Shown here in pieces: positions 45,905-55,699 of a DNA stretch of 64,000 nucleotides. Position numbers and translations under genes: made by a program. Positions within the stretch are counted from its first letter, which is position 1, and every line of letters starts with the position of its first letter. Below the pieces are notes generated by a model. That model searched no databases, was not told the origin of the DNA, and saw nothing but the letters and a program-made list of their open reading frames with translations. This DNA is from Planctomycetota bacterium (GTDB taxonomy: Bacteria; Planctomycetota; Planctomycetia; Pirellulales; UBA1268), in the NCBI GenBank assembly GCA_003669585.1, contig QWOQ01000005.1, positions 330,502 through 394,501 of the forward strand, written 5' to 3'.

Positions 45905-48430
45905 GTGCAAGAGAATCTACCACTGATACACCGGCGCAACTTTTCCCGCGCAGCAATGGTCTTCATACTCGTTTTTCTTAGCGAAGTTGCCCATTCCATA
46001 GAACCAGCAGTCCTCACACTCGATCTTCCGCGACCGCAACAGGTCGTTCAGCGCACAGGCATTGCTCCTGGAGTTGGTTATGCTCACGTCGCAGTTCGCG
46101 GCGAAGTGCCTCCTGGTGCAGAACACGCCTTGTGGGAGTACAGAGTCATTCCTGCGGGAGCATTTCAAGACATCCACTGGTTGTCGCTCGCTACCCAGAT
46201 TCATAGTGGCAGGTTCGAGTCCCAGGCTCGAATCGCAGCCGGTGGCTGGTATCGTCTCGAAGTTCGTTGCCGCGTCGGTGAACTTGTTTTAGCAATCGGC
46301 AGCGTCGAGCCGTTTGGAGTTGGTGAAGTGTTTCTTGTTGCAGGACAGTCCTATGCGACAAACTGCAACGATCAGCAAATCAACGTCACCGATCCGGCTC
46401 TCCGCGTGGTTGCCTATGACTCAATTAAAAAGAGTTGGGCTGTTGCGAATGACCCCCAGCCCACTCCTGTTGATGGAAGTGATGGTGGCTCGATCTGGCC
46501 GCCGCTAGGAGATGCACTGGCAAAAGAATTGAATGTTCCTATTGCTTTTGCCAACGTCGCAGTCGGAGGAACATCTTCTTTACAATGGATGCCAGAAGGC
46601 AACTTGCACCAAAACCTTATACAAGCCGGGCAATCCATCGGTGGCTTCCGCGCTGTTCTGTGGCAGCAGGGTGAGTCTGATGTCATCGCCAAAACCTCTG
46701 CCGAGATCTACATCAGCAATGTTCGAATAATCCGTGATCGTGCGAACAAAGCTTGGGGCTTTGATCCACCTTGGTTGTTGGCAAAATCCACACTACACCC
46801 AACAGTCTACAACGACCCCGAGGGAGAAAATCGCATTCGTGGAGCGATTGATGTGCTCTCACAACAGGCTGGTTTTCTTGCTGGTCCTGATACAGACACT
46901 CTCAAAGACAAGAACCGCGGTGATACAAACTCCAGAAGGCATTTTAGTGAACTTGGGCAACGTAATGCCGCCTTGATGTGGTTGACTGCCATCGGCACTA
47001 CGGTGCTCTCACAATCGTCGAAAAGCACTCTGTGCGTCGGTGTTGCCGAAGTCGATATCACTCCACCGATTGGTTTTCCGATGGCTGGCTATTACCGGGA
47101 ACGTCTTTCAGAGGGAGAGATCGACCCTCTCAAGGCGAAGGCTCTTGTCTTTCGCGATGAACACTCCGCCGGCGCACTGGTTGTTTGCGATTTGATCGGC
47201 ATTGCAACTGATCTTAAAAATGAGGTTCGCCAACGGGCCTCGAAAATGACCGGCATACCTGAGTCGAACATTGCGATCTCAGCCACGCATTCGCACACCG
47301 CACCGGATTACATGAAGGAACTCTATCTCACACTCGGCAACGAGCAAAATAATCCGCTGCGTGCTGCCTATATCGAAAAGCTCATTCATGGCCCCGTGGA
47401 TGCAATCGTCAAAGCGAATGCTGCGGCGCAGCCAGCATTTCTAGAATCTGGATCCGTCACGCAGGTTCTTCCAGTCTCTTTTAATCGCCGCTCAGTCACG
47501 CGGGATGGTAGCGTTGTGACTTGGATGATTGCTGATCACCCGGATTTTATACGCGTTGCTGGTCCTATCGATCCGCAGATCGGATTGCTTGCGATTCGAG
47601 ATGATCACGGAGTTCCCCTGGGTATTCTCAGCAACTTTGCCTTGCATCTGGATACCGTCGGGGGCATGAAGTGGAGTGCCGACTATCCTTTTTTCATCGA
47701 ACACACACTGCGTTACTCAACAAATACAAACGTCATCTCCATCTTCGGCAATGGATGTTGCGGAGATATTAATCACGTCAATCCCCGCAGTCGCGAACAC
47801 AATAAGGCTGAGTTCATCGGCCGATCGCTCGGTGAGTCGATCATTCGTGATCTGCACACGCTCCTGCCATCAGCTCAACAGAACCTCGTGGTAAAATCCT
47901 GTGTCGTGCAACTTCCGTTGCAAGACGCAACTCAGGCAGAAGTCGCAGAGTCGATTAAAATTCTCGATTCCGCAAAGCGGAAGGAGCCGGTCGATTTTCT
48001 TCAACACGTCACTGCGTACAAGAAACTCATCATCGACCAACTCAGACACAAGCAGCCACATGCAAAAACTGCTGATCACATTACCTGGGGGCTGAGCCGA
48101 TCATTGGCCGGTATCGGCGACACGCTTCCAGTAGACATGAATGTCTTTACGATCGGCCAAGACATCGCCATTGTCAGCCTCCCAGGGGAAGACTTTGTTG
48201 AACTGGGACTCGCGATTAAACAGGGGTCACCATTCCGCACGACGATCGTCATTGAACTCTCGAACTGTGTCGAATCCATTTACGTTCCCACTCGTGCAGC
48301 GTATGCGGGGGGCAGTTACGAGGTTACCAACTCCACTACACAGCCAGGATCGGGCGAACTGCTGGTTGAATCAGCATTACGATTGCTCCGCGAAGCGGCG
48401 GCTCTTGCACATGCATCTCGCGCAAAGTGA
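45905..48430 (+). CDS. Exported fusion of SASA-type SGNH esterase and neutral-ceramidase-like domain
   Basis: An 841-residue two-domain protein. The N-terminus has HRRNFSRA followed by a hydrophobic stretch (about 15-31), Tat-like. Residues about 140-365 are an SGNH esterase of sialate O-acetylesterase type: S149 in VAGQSYATN (Tyr replaces the usual Asn), LWQQGESDV and a His in RRHFSELG. Residues about 375-841 resemble neutral/alkaline ceramidase N-terminal-domain proteins: VGVAEVDITPPIGFPMAGYY, ATHSHTAPD (zinc His), FGNGCCGDINHVNP. The start is a GTG at 45905; an ATG at 45956 would remove the twin arginines. Natural substrates are unknown. Confidence 0.85.
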   Translation: MQENLPLIHRRNFSRAAMVFILVFLSEVAHSIEPAVLTLDLPRPQQVVQRTGIAPGVGYAHVAVRGEVPPGAEHALWEYRVIPAGAFQDIHWLSLATQIHSGRFESQARIAAGGWYRLEVRCRVGELVLAIGSVEPFGVGEVFLVAGQSYATNCNDQQINVTDPALRVVAYDSIKKSWAVANDPQPTPVDGSDGGSIWPPLGDALAKELNVPIAFANVAVGGTSSLQWMPEGNLHQNLIQAGQSIGGFRAVLWQQGESDVIAKTSAEIYISNVRIIRDRANKAWGFDPPWLLAKSTLHPTVYNDPEGENRIRGAIDVLSQQAGFLAGPDTDTLKDKNRGDTNSRRHFSELGQRNAALMWLTAIGTTVLSQSSKSTLCVGVAEVDITPPIGFPMAGYYRERLSEGEIDPLKAKALVFRDEHSAGALVVCDLIGIATDLKNEVRQRASKMTGIPESNIAISATHSHTAPDYMKELYLTLGNEQNNPLRAAYIEKLIHGPVDAIVKANAAAQPAFLESGSVTQVLPVSFNRRSVTRDGSVVTWMIADHPDFIRVAGPIDPQIGLLAIRDDHGVPLGILSNFALHLDTVGGMKWSADYPFFIEHTLRYSTNTNVISIFGNGCCGDINHVNPRSREHNKAEFIGRSLGESIIRDLHTLLPSAQQNLVVKSCVVQLPLQDATQAEVAESIKILDSAKRKEPVDFLQHVTAYKKLIIDQLRHKQPHAKTADHITWGLSRSLAGIGDTLPVDMNVFTIGQDIAIVSLPGEDFVELGLAIKQGSPFRTTIVIELSNCVESIYVPTRAAYAGGSYEVTNSTTQPGSGELLVESALRLLREAAALAHASRAK

Positions 48431-48488
48431 CTATCCATCGACAGAACCAGAAACTCCTACGAACAGTCATCGCTCACCACAAAACATT

Positions 48489-50054
48489 TTAGTGTGCAGC
48501 GCTTTTGGCAAGAAAATAGTGGAATGAATCAGCCAGCGCAAGCCAGCTGGCTTCGATTACATTTTCACTGACGCCAATAGTCCCCCATACCGTGTCTCCA
48601 TCGGTACTCTCGATCGACACTCGCACCTTTGCTGCTGTTTTCTCTGCGGCGTTGATGACTCGCACTTTGTAATCGAGCAAATGCATTTTCGACAGCGCAG
48701 GGTGGAGAGGCTCCAACGCTTTTCGAAGTGCCGCATCAAGCGCGTTAACCGGGCCGTCTCCCTCAGCCACCTCATGCCGCAGCGTTCCACCAGTGGTGAT
48801 TTTCACCATCGCTTCGGTACGCACTTCACCTTCTCCTCGACTCTCAACTGCCACGCTGTAACTGGTTTTCTCAAACACCGGTCGAAAACTGCCGGCGCAC
48901 CGTTCGACGAGTAAATCAAATGAGGCACCCGCCGCTTCAAACTGCCAGCCTTCGTTTTCCAGTCGACAGACCTCCGCAAGAACCTGATCGAGCAATTCGC
49001 GATTATTTTTCAGATCAGCATGCGTCACCATCGCAGCGATGTTCGACCTGCCTGACAATTCACTCACGAGAATTCGTCGTGAATTACCAACTGCCTCGGG
49101 CGGAATGTGTTCGTACGATTGAGTTGCCTTAGCCACAGCATGAACGTGCATACCGCCCTTATGTGCAAACGCACTTGACCCCACAAAGGGCTGCCCGGGG
49201 CGGTAGGACATGTTGGCCGTCTCATAGACAAATCGGGAGAGTTCCGTAAGGTGTTTTGTGCCGCTGCCACTGAGTATTTCGTGACCATTACTCTTGATCG
49301 CCAGATTCGCAACGACCGAAATGAGATCGGCGTTTCCGCACCGTTCACCGAGACCATTGATCGTGCCTTGAACCTGCGAGGCTCCGGCCGACACGGCAAA
49401 AAGACTATTCGCGATGGCAAGATCACAATCGTTGTGGCAATGAATACCCACGGGGATCTTTAAACACTCGCATGCCTGCGCGACCATTGTGGAAACCTCC
49501 AGAGGCAGGGTGCCTCCGTTGGTATCGCAGAGAACCACGCGGCTTGCTCCAGCTCTTTCAGCAGCAAGTATCGTTTGTCGGGAGTACTCGGGATCGAGTT
49601 TCCAGCCATCAAAGAAGTGCTCTGCGTCGTAGAACACTTCTCGTCCTGACGACACCAGATGCGATACTGTGTCATAAATCATCGCCAGATTTTCTTCGAG
49701 CGTCACTCCAAGAACTTCGGTCACATGAAACGCCGAAGTTTTTCCAACAATCGTGATAACGCTTGTCTGTGCCTCTAGAAGCGCACGCATTCCCGGATCC
49801 TCTGCGGCCGACATTCCGCGTCTGCGAGTCATCCCAAAAGCTACCACACGTGAATGAGCAAACATCAACTCTCGCACTCGAACAAAATACTGTGCGTCTT
49901 TTGGGTTGGAAAGTGGATAGCCTCCTTCGATAAAATCGACTCCAGCTGCGTCAAGTCGCTGTGTAATAGCGAGCTTGTCCTCCAGAGAAAAGTTTACGCC
50001 TTCGCCCTGGCTGCCATCTCGAAGAGTCGTGTCGTAAATCTCGATGCGCCGCAT
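48489..50054 (-). CDS. cimA: (R)-citramalate synthase
   Basis: A 521-residue enzyme condensing pyruvate and acetyl-CoA to citramalate, an alternative entry to isoleucine. The HMGL-like TIM barrel opens IEIYDTTLRDGSQGEGVNFS, with metal ligands in GIHCHNDCDLAIANS and NGLGERCGN. A C-terminal LeuA-type regulatory dimerisation domain (about 395-521) follows. Length and the sequence after the barrel (FAHKGGMHVHAV) fit the CimA/2-isopropylmalate-synthase-like group; LeuA cannot be fully excluded. The ATG at 50054 with GGTGAG seven bases upstream is the start. Confidence 0.92.
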   Translation of the reverse strand: MRRIEIYDTTLRDGSQGEGVNFSLEDKLAITQRLDAAGVDFIEGGYPLSNPKDAQYFVRVRELMFAHSRVVAFGMTRRRGMSAAEDPGMRALLEAQTSVITIVGKTSAFHVTEVLGVTLEENLAMIYDTVSHLVSSGREVFYDAEHFFDGWKLDPEYSRQTILAAERAGASRVVLCDTNGGTLPLEVSTMVAQACECLKIPVGIHCHNDCDLAIANSLFAVSAGASQVQGTINGLGERCGNADLISVVANLAIKSNGHEILSGSGTKHLTELSRFVYETANMSYRPGQPFVGSSAFAHKGGMHVHAVAKATQSYEHIPPEAVGNSRRILVSELSGRSNIAAMVTHADLKNNRELLDQVLAEVCRLENEGWQFEAAGASFDLLVERCAGSFRPVFEKTSYSVAVESRGEGEVRTEAMVKITTGGTLRHEVAEGDGPVNALDAALRKALEPLHPALSKMHLLDYKVRVINAAEKTAAKVRVSIESTDGDTVWGTIGVSENVIEASWLALADSFHYFLAKSAAH

Positions 50055-50337
50055 GCAGTGTCTCACCAAATCGTTTTGGTTATTCCTCGAGTTGGATAAA
50101 CCTTTGTACAATCGAATGACTCACGCCATTGACAACACATTGCTGTCGAATGAAAAAACGTGGATGTCAGACTATTCAAAGCGTATCGTAGCTCAGGCTT
50201 CTCTAAAATGACTCTCCTGACAACGACGCAGGGCTTTTTTTGAAAAGTCAGGCCCTCAAGAGTGTCGGTGTACCAGCGTAGAACACGCTTTTTCTCACCA
50301 CGGAAACGGTCTTCGATACTCTTCTCACCAACCGGCG

Positions 50338-51288
50338 TCACTCTTTTGTACCAATCTCTTTCGACATCAACCTTGCAAGAATTTCGTGTCGCGTTGGAAT
50401 GGCTGATTGCGCGCCGCACACCAGCGTGGACAGAGCGCCGGCGGTGTTTGCAAATGCAACTGCCTCAAGAAGAGAATCTCCTTCTGCCACTTTTACTGCA
50501 AATGCTCCTGCAAATGCATCGCCCGCTCCGACAGTGTCTCTTGGAACCACTGTAGGTGGCATGACTTCCTGCAGCATCTGTCCTCTTTGAAAAATGAGTG
50601 TGGATCGATTTCCGCGAGTGACCACAATCGCACTGCAACAAAACAAATCGCATACTGACAACGGATTCTCTCTCAACCACTCTATGCTTTGTTGAGTCAG
50701 ATTCATGGCTTCTGTTTCATTGACAATTATGATGTCAACGTGAATTTTACTCTCACGAAATAAATCGTTCCACGGAGATGGATTTATAATCACCACAACG
50801 TTGAATTTTCGGGCGATGTCTGCCGATTGCGCGACGACCTCGAGTGGTATTTCAAATTGCATGAGGAGAAGATCGGCAGTGGCGATTGCTGTTGCCGATG
50901 CATCGATATCCGATAGACCAACGCATGCATTCGCTCCGGAATGAACAACGATCGTGTTTTCTCCCACATCATCAACTGTAATAAACGCTGCGCCGGTTGG
51001 AATCTGCTGCGATATTACAACGCCATCCGTGTTTATTCCTTCTCGTTGCAAGTGCGATCGGTAGTGGCGTCCGGCGTCGTCATCACCGAGGCATCCGATC
51101 ATGGCCACTCGACCGCCGGCCCTCCTTGCAGCGATCGCTGCATTGCCCCCTTTACCACCACGGCTGGTTGTAACGCGAGTGGCCTGAACAGTTTCACCCG
51201 GCTGGGGAATGCGCGGTGTCGAGAACGTGTGGTCGAGGTTCATCGATCCAACAATCACAATCGATGGACTCACAATCTTTTGCTGCAC
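50338..51288 (-). CDS. rbsK: Ribokinase
   Basis: A 316-residue PfkB-family sugar kinase phosphorylating ribose. It has the N-terminal substrate motif SMNLDHTF, the family signature GGKGGNAAIAARRAG (about 44-58) and the C-terminal anion-hole motif DTVGAGDAFAG with catalytic D257. It lies nine bases after the nucleoside hydrolase gene, so ribose released from nucleosides would be phosphorylated directly. Another PfkB substrate is possible, but the adjacent ribose-type ABC transporter supports ribose. Confidence 0.92.
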   Translation of the reverse strand: MQQKIVSPSIVIVGSMNLDHTFSTPRIPQPGETVQATRVTTSRGGKGGNAAIAARRAGGRVAMIGCLGDDDAGRHYRSHLQREGINTDGVVISQQIPTGAAFITVDDVGENTIVVHSGANACVGLSDIDASATAIATADLLLMQFEIPLEVVAQSADIARKFNVVVIINPSPWNDLFRESKIHVDIIIVNETEAMNLTQQSIEWLRENPLSVCDLFCCSAIVVTRGNRSTLIFQRGQMLQEVMPPTVVPRDTVGAGDAFAGAFAVKVAEGDSLLEAVAFANTAGALSTLVCGAQSAIPTRHEILARLMSKEIGTKE

Positions 51289-51297
51289 GGCGACATC

Positions 51298-52344
51298 CTA
51301 GTGATCGATATTCTGAGCCGGCTTTACCTTCAATCTGCTCGGCGGTTCACAGCTCAAAAGCACGATCGCCTCCCGCACCCGCTGGGTCAGTTCCGGTGTT
51401 AATACAAGAAAGCGATCGCGGCCATGGCCTTGTGAATTGGGACGAAACCACGTCGCGCCGTTATCCTCTACCGTAACGCTGCCGGGTGGTGAGAGTACAA
51501 AATAGCCACGGGTTGGATTCACGGCGAAAAGCACCGCCGTGGGATCCCATGTCGGTCGATCGTGCGGCGGAGGCTGGTAGAGAATATAGCCTTCTTTGAG
51601 TGGATGATGGGGAACATAGTTGAGATCTTGTTCAATACTTTGGTGAGGAAATGCGGCGGCAACGCCAATTTCAAAGCCACTCCAAACGATGTCTGTGGGC
51701 CAGTGTCGAGCAAGTGATTGGGCTGCTGGTACATCGATCACCACGTTGTATTCAAGATGACGCGAATCCCAGTGCACCGTCTGAAATGCTCCTGCCATGA
51801 TCGACAGAAGTTTTACTTTTTTTGTAATCAGCTCTCGTCCTGTCAAGGGAGAGTGTTTGTCGGGTGGTGAATCGATGAGACGGGAAAAATTCGTGAAAAA
51901 ACCGACCTGACAGAGCGTGACTGATGCGTCGGGTTGAGAAGCGAGGATGCTTCGCACAAGGTCGACCGCTTCAGGAGCATCCTGACCGCTTTTGAGATCG
52001 TGGGGGTATCTCAAAGTACCATCAGGATTCGTGGCCGATGCAAGTAAATTAAATTTTCCAGGTTCTGGCGCCTTGCCGTTTCGCACCACGCCGATTGGAA
52101 TATCTCCGTTCCCGTAGAACGTATTCACCGCGTCCACAAATTCCGCAGCCTGAGGATGATCTTTGGTGATCGTCACCGCCAGCAGTTCGCATGATCCTCG
52201 TTCGACGAGCGAATGAATCATTGATAGCGCCATCAGATCGTCGATGTCGTTGCCCATGTCGGTATCAAAAATGAGCTTCACAGGCTCCGCATGCACAAGC
52301 GAGAAAGGTATTGCAAACAGTAAAACAAGCAGCCATTGTTTCAT
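51298..52344 (-). CDS. Exported nucleoside hydrolase
   Basis: A 348-residue inosine/uridine-preferring nucleoside hydrolase-family protein. The calcium-binding motif DTDMGNDIDD lies at residues 27-36, directly after a clear signal peptide (about 1-19, ending VHA). It cleaves nucleosides to base and ribose. Export would place this in the periplasm, with the ribose then imported by the Rbs-type transporter encoded 1 kb away and phosphorylated by the downstream ribokinase. Several planctomycete paralogues act on unknown substrates, so nucleoside specificity is inferred. Confidence 0.88.
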   Translation of the reverse strand: MKQWLLVLLFAIPFSLVHAEPVKLIFDTDMGNDIDDLMALSMIHSLVERGSCELLAVTITKDHPQAAEFVDAVNTFYGNGDIPIGVVRNGKAPEPGKFNLLASATNPDGTLRYPHDLKSGQDAPEAVDLVRSILASQPDASVTLCQVGFFTNFSRLIDSPPDKHSPLTGRELITKKVKLLSIMAGAFQTVHWDSRHLEYNVVIDVPAAQSLARHWPTDIVWSGFEIGVAAAFPHQSIEQDLNYVPHHPLKEGYILYQPPPHDRPTWDPTAVLFAVNPTRGYFVLSPPGSVTVEDNGATWFRPNSQGHGRDRFLVLTPELTQRVREAIVLLSCEPPSRLKVKPAQNIDH

Positions 52345-52544
52345 GAAATACTATTGACCCCCGTTGAGGAAAATTGCCTGGCACATCCCGAGATTATTTT
52401 CTGAACATACACTATATTTTCTCTCACTGGTTGCCACCGACTCTCTCAGAGCTTCCAATGGGAAAAAGCCTTTCATCGCGAGACGATGCCGACCGTAATA
52501 CCTTAGGTTGAGGTTTTGACATTCTCTTTAGAAAGAGTTTCTTC

Positions 52545-53066
52545 ATGCACCGATCGATTGGCAACATTATTGCGGATACTCTTGAACTCTCTTTAGGCTA
52601 TTCAGAACGGCTTTTGTCGGGCATTTCGCCCGAACGCTTTTCGCGATTCGCTGATGTCGGCGGGGTCATTATTCATTCAAATCATCCCTGTTTTATCTAC
52701 GGGCACTTAAGCCTCTATGCACCGCGGGTTACCGAGCAACTCGGACAGTCTGCCATTGCTGTTTCAGATCGTTTTTCCAAGGTATTCTCGAAAGATTCGA
52801 TTTGCGTCGACGATCCGTCGAGCGATTATTATCCCCCGTTCATGGAGGTGATTTCTTTTTTTCGTGACAGCTATCGGCAGTCCGTCGCTGCCTTGCGCGC
52901 GTCATCAGATTCATTGCTCGATCAGCCGAATCCCAGTGCTGGTCGGATGGCCGAACTTTTCCCAACGCTGGGATCTCTCCACAATTTTTACTGTGGTGGA
53001 CACATCATGTCACACTTAGGCCAGCTGAGTGCTTGGCGTCGCATGGAGCGTCTTGGGTCGGTATGA
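52545..53066 (+). CDS. DinB-like protein
   Basis: A 173-residue four-helix-bundle protein with the DinB/YfiT pattern: His in SNHPCFIYGHLSLYAPRV (about 44-61) and a second His pair in GGHIMSHLGQLSAWRR near 151-166, which can bind a metal ion. The family includes thiol transferases and many unknowns. It is divergent from the nucleoside hydrolase and stands between the two parts of the ribose locus. It starts with ATG at 52545, with no strong ribosome binding site. Confidence 0.8.
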   Translation: MHRSIGNIIADTLELSLGYSERLLSGISPERFSRFADVGGVIIHSNHPCFIYGHLSLYAPRVTEQLGQSAIAVSDRFSKVFSKDSICVDDPSSDYYPPFMEVISFFRDSYRQSVAALRASSDSLLDQPNPSAGRMAELFPTLGSLHNFYCGGHIMSHLGQLSAWRRMERLGSV

Positions 53067-53158
53067 GTCGCTCTACTCTGAAACATTTGGTCGTACGTTT
53101 AAAAACACACACGATTTTTTCGAACCGTGACAGGCTCAATACTCGTTTTGATCGACAT

Positions 53159-53190
53159 GACGGCACGGTGGGCCGTCCCTCTCTTTTTAG
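53159..53190 (+). terminator. Rho-independent terminator-like hairpin after the DinB-like gene
   Basis: GACGGC (53159-53164) pairs with GCCGTC (53172-53177) around a 7-base loop, followed by CCTCTCTTTTTAGG. It lies 93 bases after the DinB-like stop on the plus strand; on the minus strand there is no T-run, so it does not serve rbsC. Confidence 0.5.
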
Positions 53191-53216
53191 GATTGTGACA
53201 TCTCAACTCTGCGCCT

Positions 53217-54167
53217 TCAGACGTTTTCTCCAATGCAACGCCTTCGAAACACGTCAACCGATACCGCAGCAATGATCACGGCTCCGGTGACGACTCGCTT
53301 CAGCGGTTCAGATGCTCCGATCTGGGCCAATCCGGCCTCAAGCGTGGCAACGATCAGCACACCGATGAATGTTTTTATAACTGAACCCCGACCACCAAGC
53401 AGGCTTGTTCCGCCGATGACCACTGCGGCTATTGCCGCAAGTTCCATTCCCGATCCGGCGTTTGGGTCGGCTGATCCGAGTCTCGCACAGTGAAAGAGCG
53501 AACCAACACCGGCACATGTTCCGCAGACAAGAAATACCAGTATTTTCGCCGGACGAGGATCGATGCCTGCCAATCGAACAGCATGTTCATTGGTTCCAAT
53601 GGCAACGATATGCCGTCCAAGAATTGTTTTTTCAAGTAGAACCTGCAGACCGACTACGACTCCCACTGACAGGAAAAAAGAAATCGGGAACGTGGTTCCA
53701 GGCAACATACTCGCCAGTGGTTCTACTGACGCTCCAATATATTTTGTCTGCGAGCGAGTGACCAAGTAGGCCGCTCCACGACATATTTCAAGCATGCCAA
53801 GCGTCACCAGAAATGATGGAATTCGCAGTCCGACAGTAAACAGTCCGTTGACTGTTCCCGCGAGCATGCCGACCACAATGGCAATCGGTGCCGAAATCAC
53901 CAGTGGAACTTTCCAGTCGACCATCAACAGTCCAAGAACGGCCGAACTCAGCCCAAGCACCGATCCCACAGAAAGATCGATACCCCCGACAATAAGAACG
54001 AGAGTCATCCCTGCAGCAATCACCGTGAGAGCCGGAATCCGTCCGGCGAGCGTCGTCAATGTATTCGCCGAGAGAAAGTGATCGCTCAGGACGCCGAAGA
54101 GCAGTACTAATAAAATCCACACAGCCAGGATCCCCACAGTGTCTCCGTGGTCTTTCAATATTTTCAT
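53217..54167 (-). CDS. rbsC: Ribose-type ABC transporter permease
   Basis: A 316-residue integral membrane protein of the BPD_transp_2 family, with eight to ten spans. The sugar-permease signature GGIDLSVGSVLGLS lies at about residues 61-74, and GGTSLLGGRGSVIKT near 253. It forms the channel with the RbsA ATPase. Its ATG overlaps the rbsA stop by 4 bp, so it is last of an rbsB-rbsA-rbsC operon. Other pentoses or autoinducer-2 are alternative ligands. Confidence 0.9.
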   Translation of the reverse strand: MKILKDHGDTVGILAVWILLVLLFGVLSDHFLSANTLTTLAGRIPALTVIAAGMTLVLIVGGIDLSVGSVLGLSSAVLGLLMVDWKVPLVISAPIAIVVGMLAGTVNGLFTVGLRIPSFLVTLGMLEICRGAAYLVTRSQTKYIGASVEPLASMLPGTTFPISFFLSVGVVVGLQVLLEKTILGRHIVAIGTNEHAVRLAGIDPRPAKILVFLVCGTCAGVGSLFHCARLGSADPNAGSGMELAAIAAVVIGGTSLLGGRGSVIKTFIGVLIVATLEAGLAQIGASEPLKRVVTGAVIIAAVSVDVFRRRCIGENV

Positions 54168-55699
54168 GTCACACTCTCGCGATGTGCTGTAGACAATCCC
54201 TTAAAAGCCGCTGCGTGAATCACTTCCTCAGACCAGTTGTCTGCCGTAAATTCTCCTGTCATTCGGCCATTGGACATCACGAGAATCCGGTCGCACAGTG
54301 AAAATAGTTCAGACAATTCACTCGACACCACGAGCACTCCTGTGCCTTCTGCAGCAACGTTTCGGAGAAGGTTGTGAATCGATGCCTTCGATGCGGCATC
54401 AACACCCCGGGTTGGTTCGTCACACAGGAGTACCTCACACGAACGTTCCAGCCAGCGACCAAGTGAAACTTTCTGCTGGTTGCCACCGCTGAGCTCATCG
54501 ACTGTCTGTTCGGGGGTCTTGCACGCTATTTTGAGGCGATCGCACAAACGGTTCGTGGAGTGCCTCTCCGAATGAACATTCAGCCATCCGCGTTTAGAAT
54601 GAATCGGTAACGTCGACAGAGTGGCGTTGACTCGAACCGATTGTGACAGAAGCAGAGCATCGTGGCGACGATCCTCTGGCACCATACCCATCCCAGCAGC
54701 AACGGCCTGCGAAGGATGGGTGAAGAGCCCGGACGCTCCTTCTCCAACAGTGACGCTGCCGCTTGTTGCTCTGACAGCTCCAAAGAGCGCACGAAGCGTC
54801 AGGGTACGCCCCGAACCGACGAGACCTGCCAGACCAAGAATTTCACCACTCCTGAGAGAAAAACTCACCTCGCGTATGCGAACACCTACACAGAGTTTTT
54901 CCACCGTGAGCACTGTTGAACGGAACTTATTTTTCTTTACACGCGGAAGAACAAAAGTGGATTCGCCCCCTGACATGTCGCGAATGAACTGATTGGGGTT
55001 CACATCTCCAGTCGGGTATTGGGCCACGCAGGCTCCGTCGCGCAGTACAGACACTCGCGAGGCAATGCTACGAATCTCGTCCATGCGATGACTGATATAG
55101 AGAATGCCTACTCCGTCGGCTTGCAATCGCCGAATATTGGAAAATAGAAGATCGACTTCCCTCTGCGTCAGAGCTGCGGTGGGCTCATCAAGAATGAGCA
55201 CTTGGCATCTGCGAGCCAAAGCCGCTGCAATCTCCAACAACTGCCTGACTCCCATCCCAAGCGTTCCAACAATCGTTGATGGCAAAAGATCTGAAAGTCC
55301 CACTCGCTGGAGAGCTTCCACTGCCATACGCGTGAGTTGTTGTTGACAGATAAATCCAGCCCTCTGGGGCAGGCGATCGAGAAAAATATTTTCTGCCACT
55401 GAAAGGGTCGATAGCAGATTGAGTTCCTGCATGACCATGATGACTCCAGCCGTTTGTGCATCGCGTTTGTTTTGTGGCGCAAAACTTTTTCCTGACCGAA
55501 ACAAACGGCCTCCATCGGGAATGGTGAGACCGCAGAGAATTCTTGCCAGTGTCGACTTTCCCGCGCCGTTAGCTCCCATGAGCGCGTGTACCTCTCCCGG
55601 CATGATCTCGAGATTTATTTCTCGTAGAACCGGCGATGCATATCGCTTGCTCAGGTTCTCAACACGAAGCAGTGGTTCGATTCGCGGATCATCTTGCAT
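54164..55699 (-). CDS. rbsA: Ribose-type ABC transporter ATP-binding protein (double cassette)
   Basis: A 511-residue protein with two ABC domains, as in all sugar importers of this class. The first has the Walker A GANGAGKST (42-50) and Walker B LILDEPTAAL. The second has a degenerate Walker A (GLAGLVGSGRT), LSGGNQQKVSLGRWL and LLCDEPTRGVD. This asymmetry is normal for RbsA. It overlaps rbsB by 11 bp and rbsC by 4 bp. Confidence 0.95.
   Translation of the reverse strand: MQDDPRIEPLLRVENLSKRYASPVLREINLEIMPGEVHALMGANGAGKSTLARILCGLTIPDGGRLFRSGKSFAPQNKRDAQTAGVIMVMQELNLLSTLSVAENIFLDRLPQRAGFICQQQLTRMAVEALQRVGLSDLLPSTIVGTLGMGVRQLLEIAAALARRCQVLILDEPTAALTQREVDLLFSNIRRLQADGVGILYISHRMDEIRSIASRVSVLRDGACVAQYPTGDVNPNQFIRDMSGGESTFVLPRVKKNKFRSTVLTVEKLCVGVRIREVSFSLRSGEILGLAGLVGSGRTLTLRALFGAVRATSGSVTVGEGASGLFTHPSQAVAAGMGMVPEDRRHDALLLSQSVRVNATLSTLPIHSKRGWLNVHSERHSTNRLCDRLKIACKTPEQTVDELSGGNQQKVSLGRWLERSCEVLLCDEPTRGVDAASKASIHNLLRNVAAEGTGVLVVSSELSELFSLCDRILVMSNGRMTGEFTADNWSEEVIHAAAFKGLSTAHRESVT

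Noticed and set aside
50063..50419. 118-residue minus-strand frame between rbsK and cimA
   Set aside because: Some segments look protein-like, but it overlaps the 3' end of rbsK, has no ribosome binding site and no recognised family.
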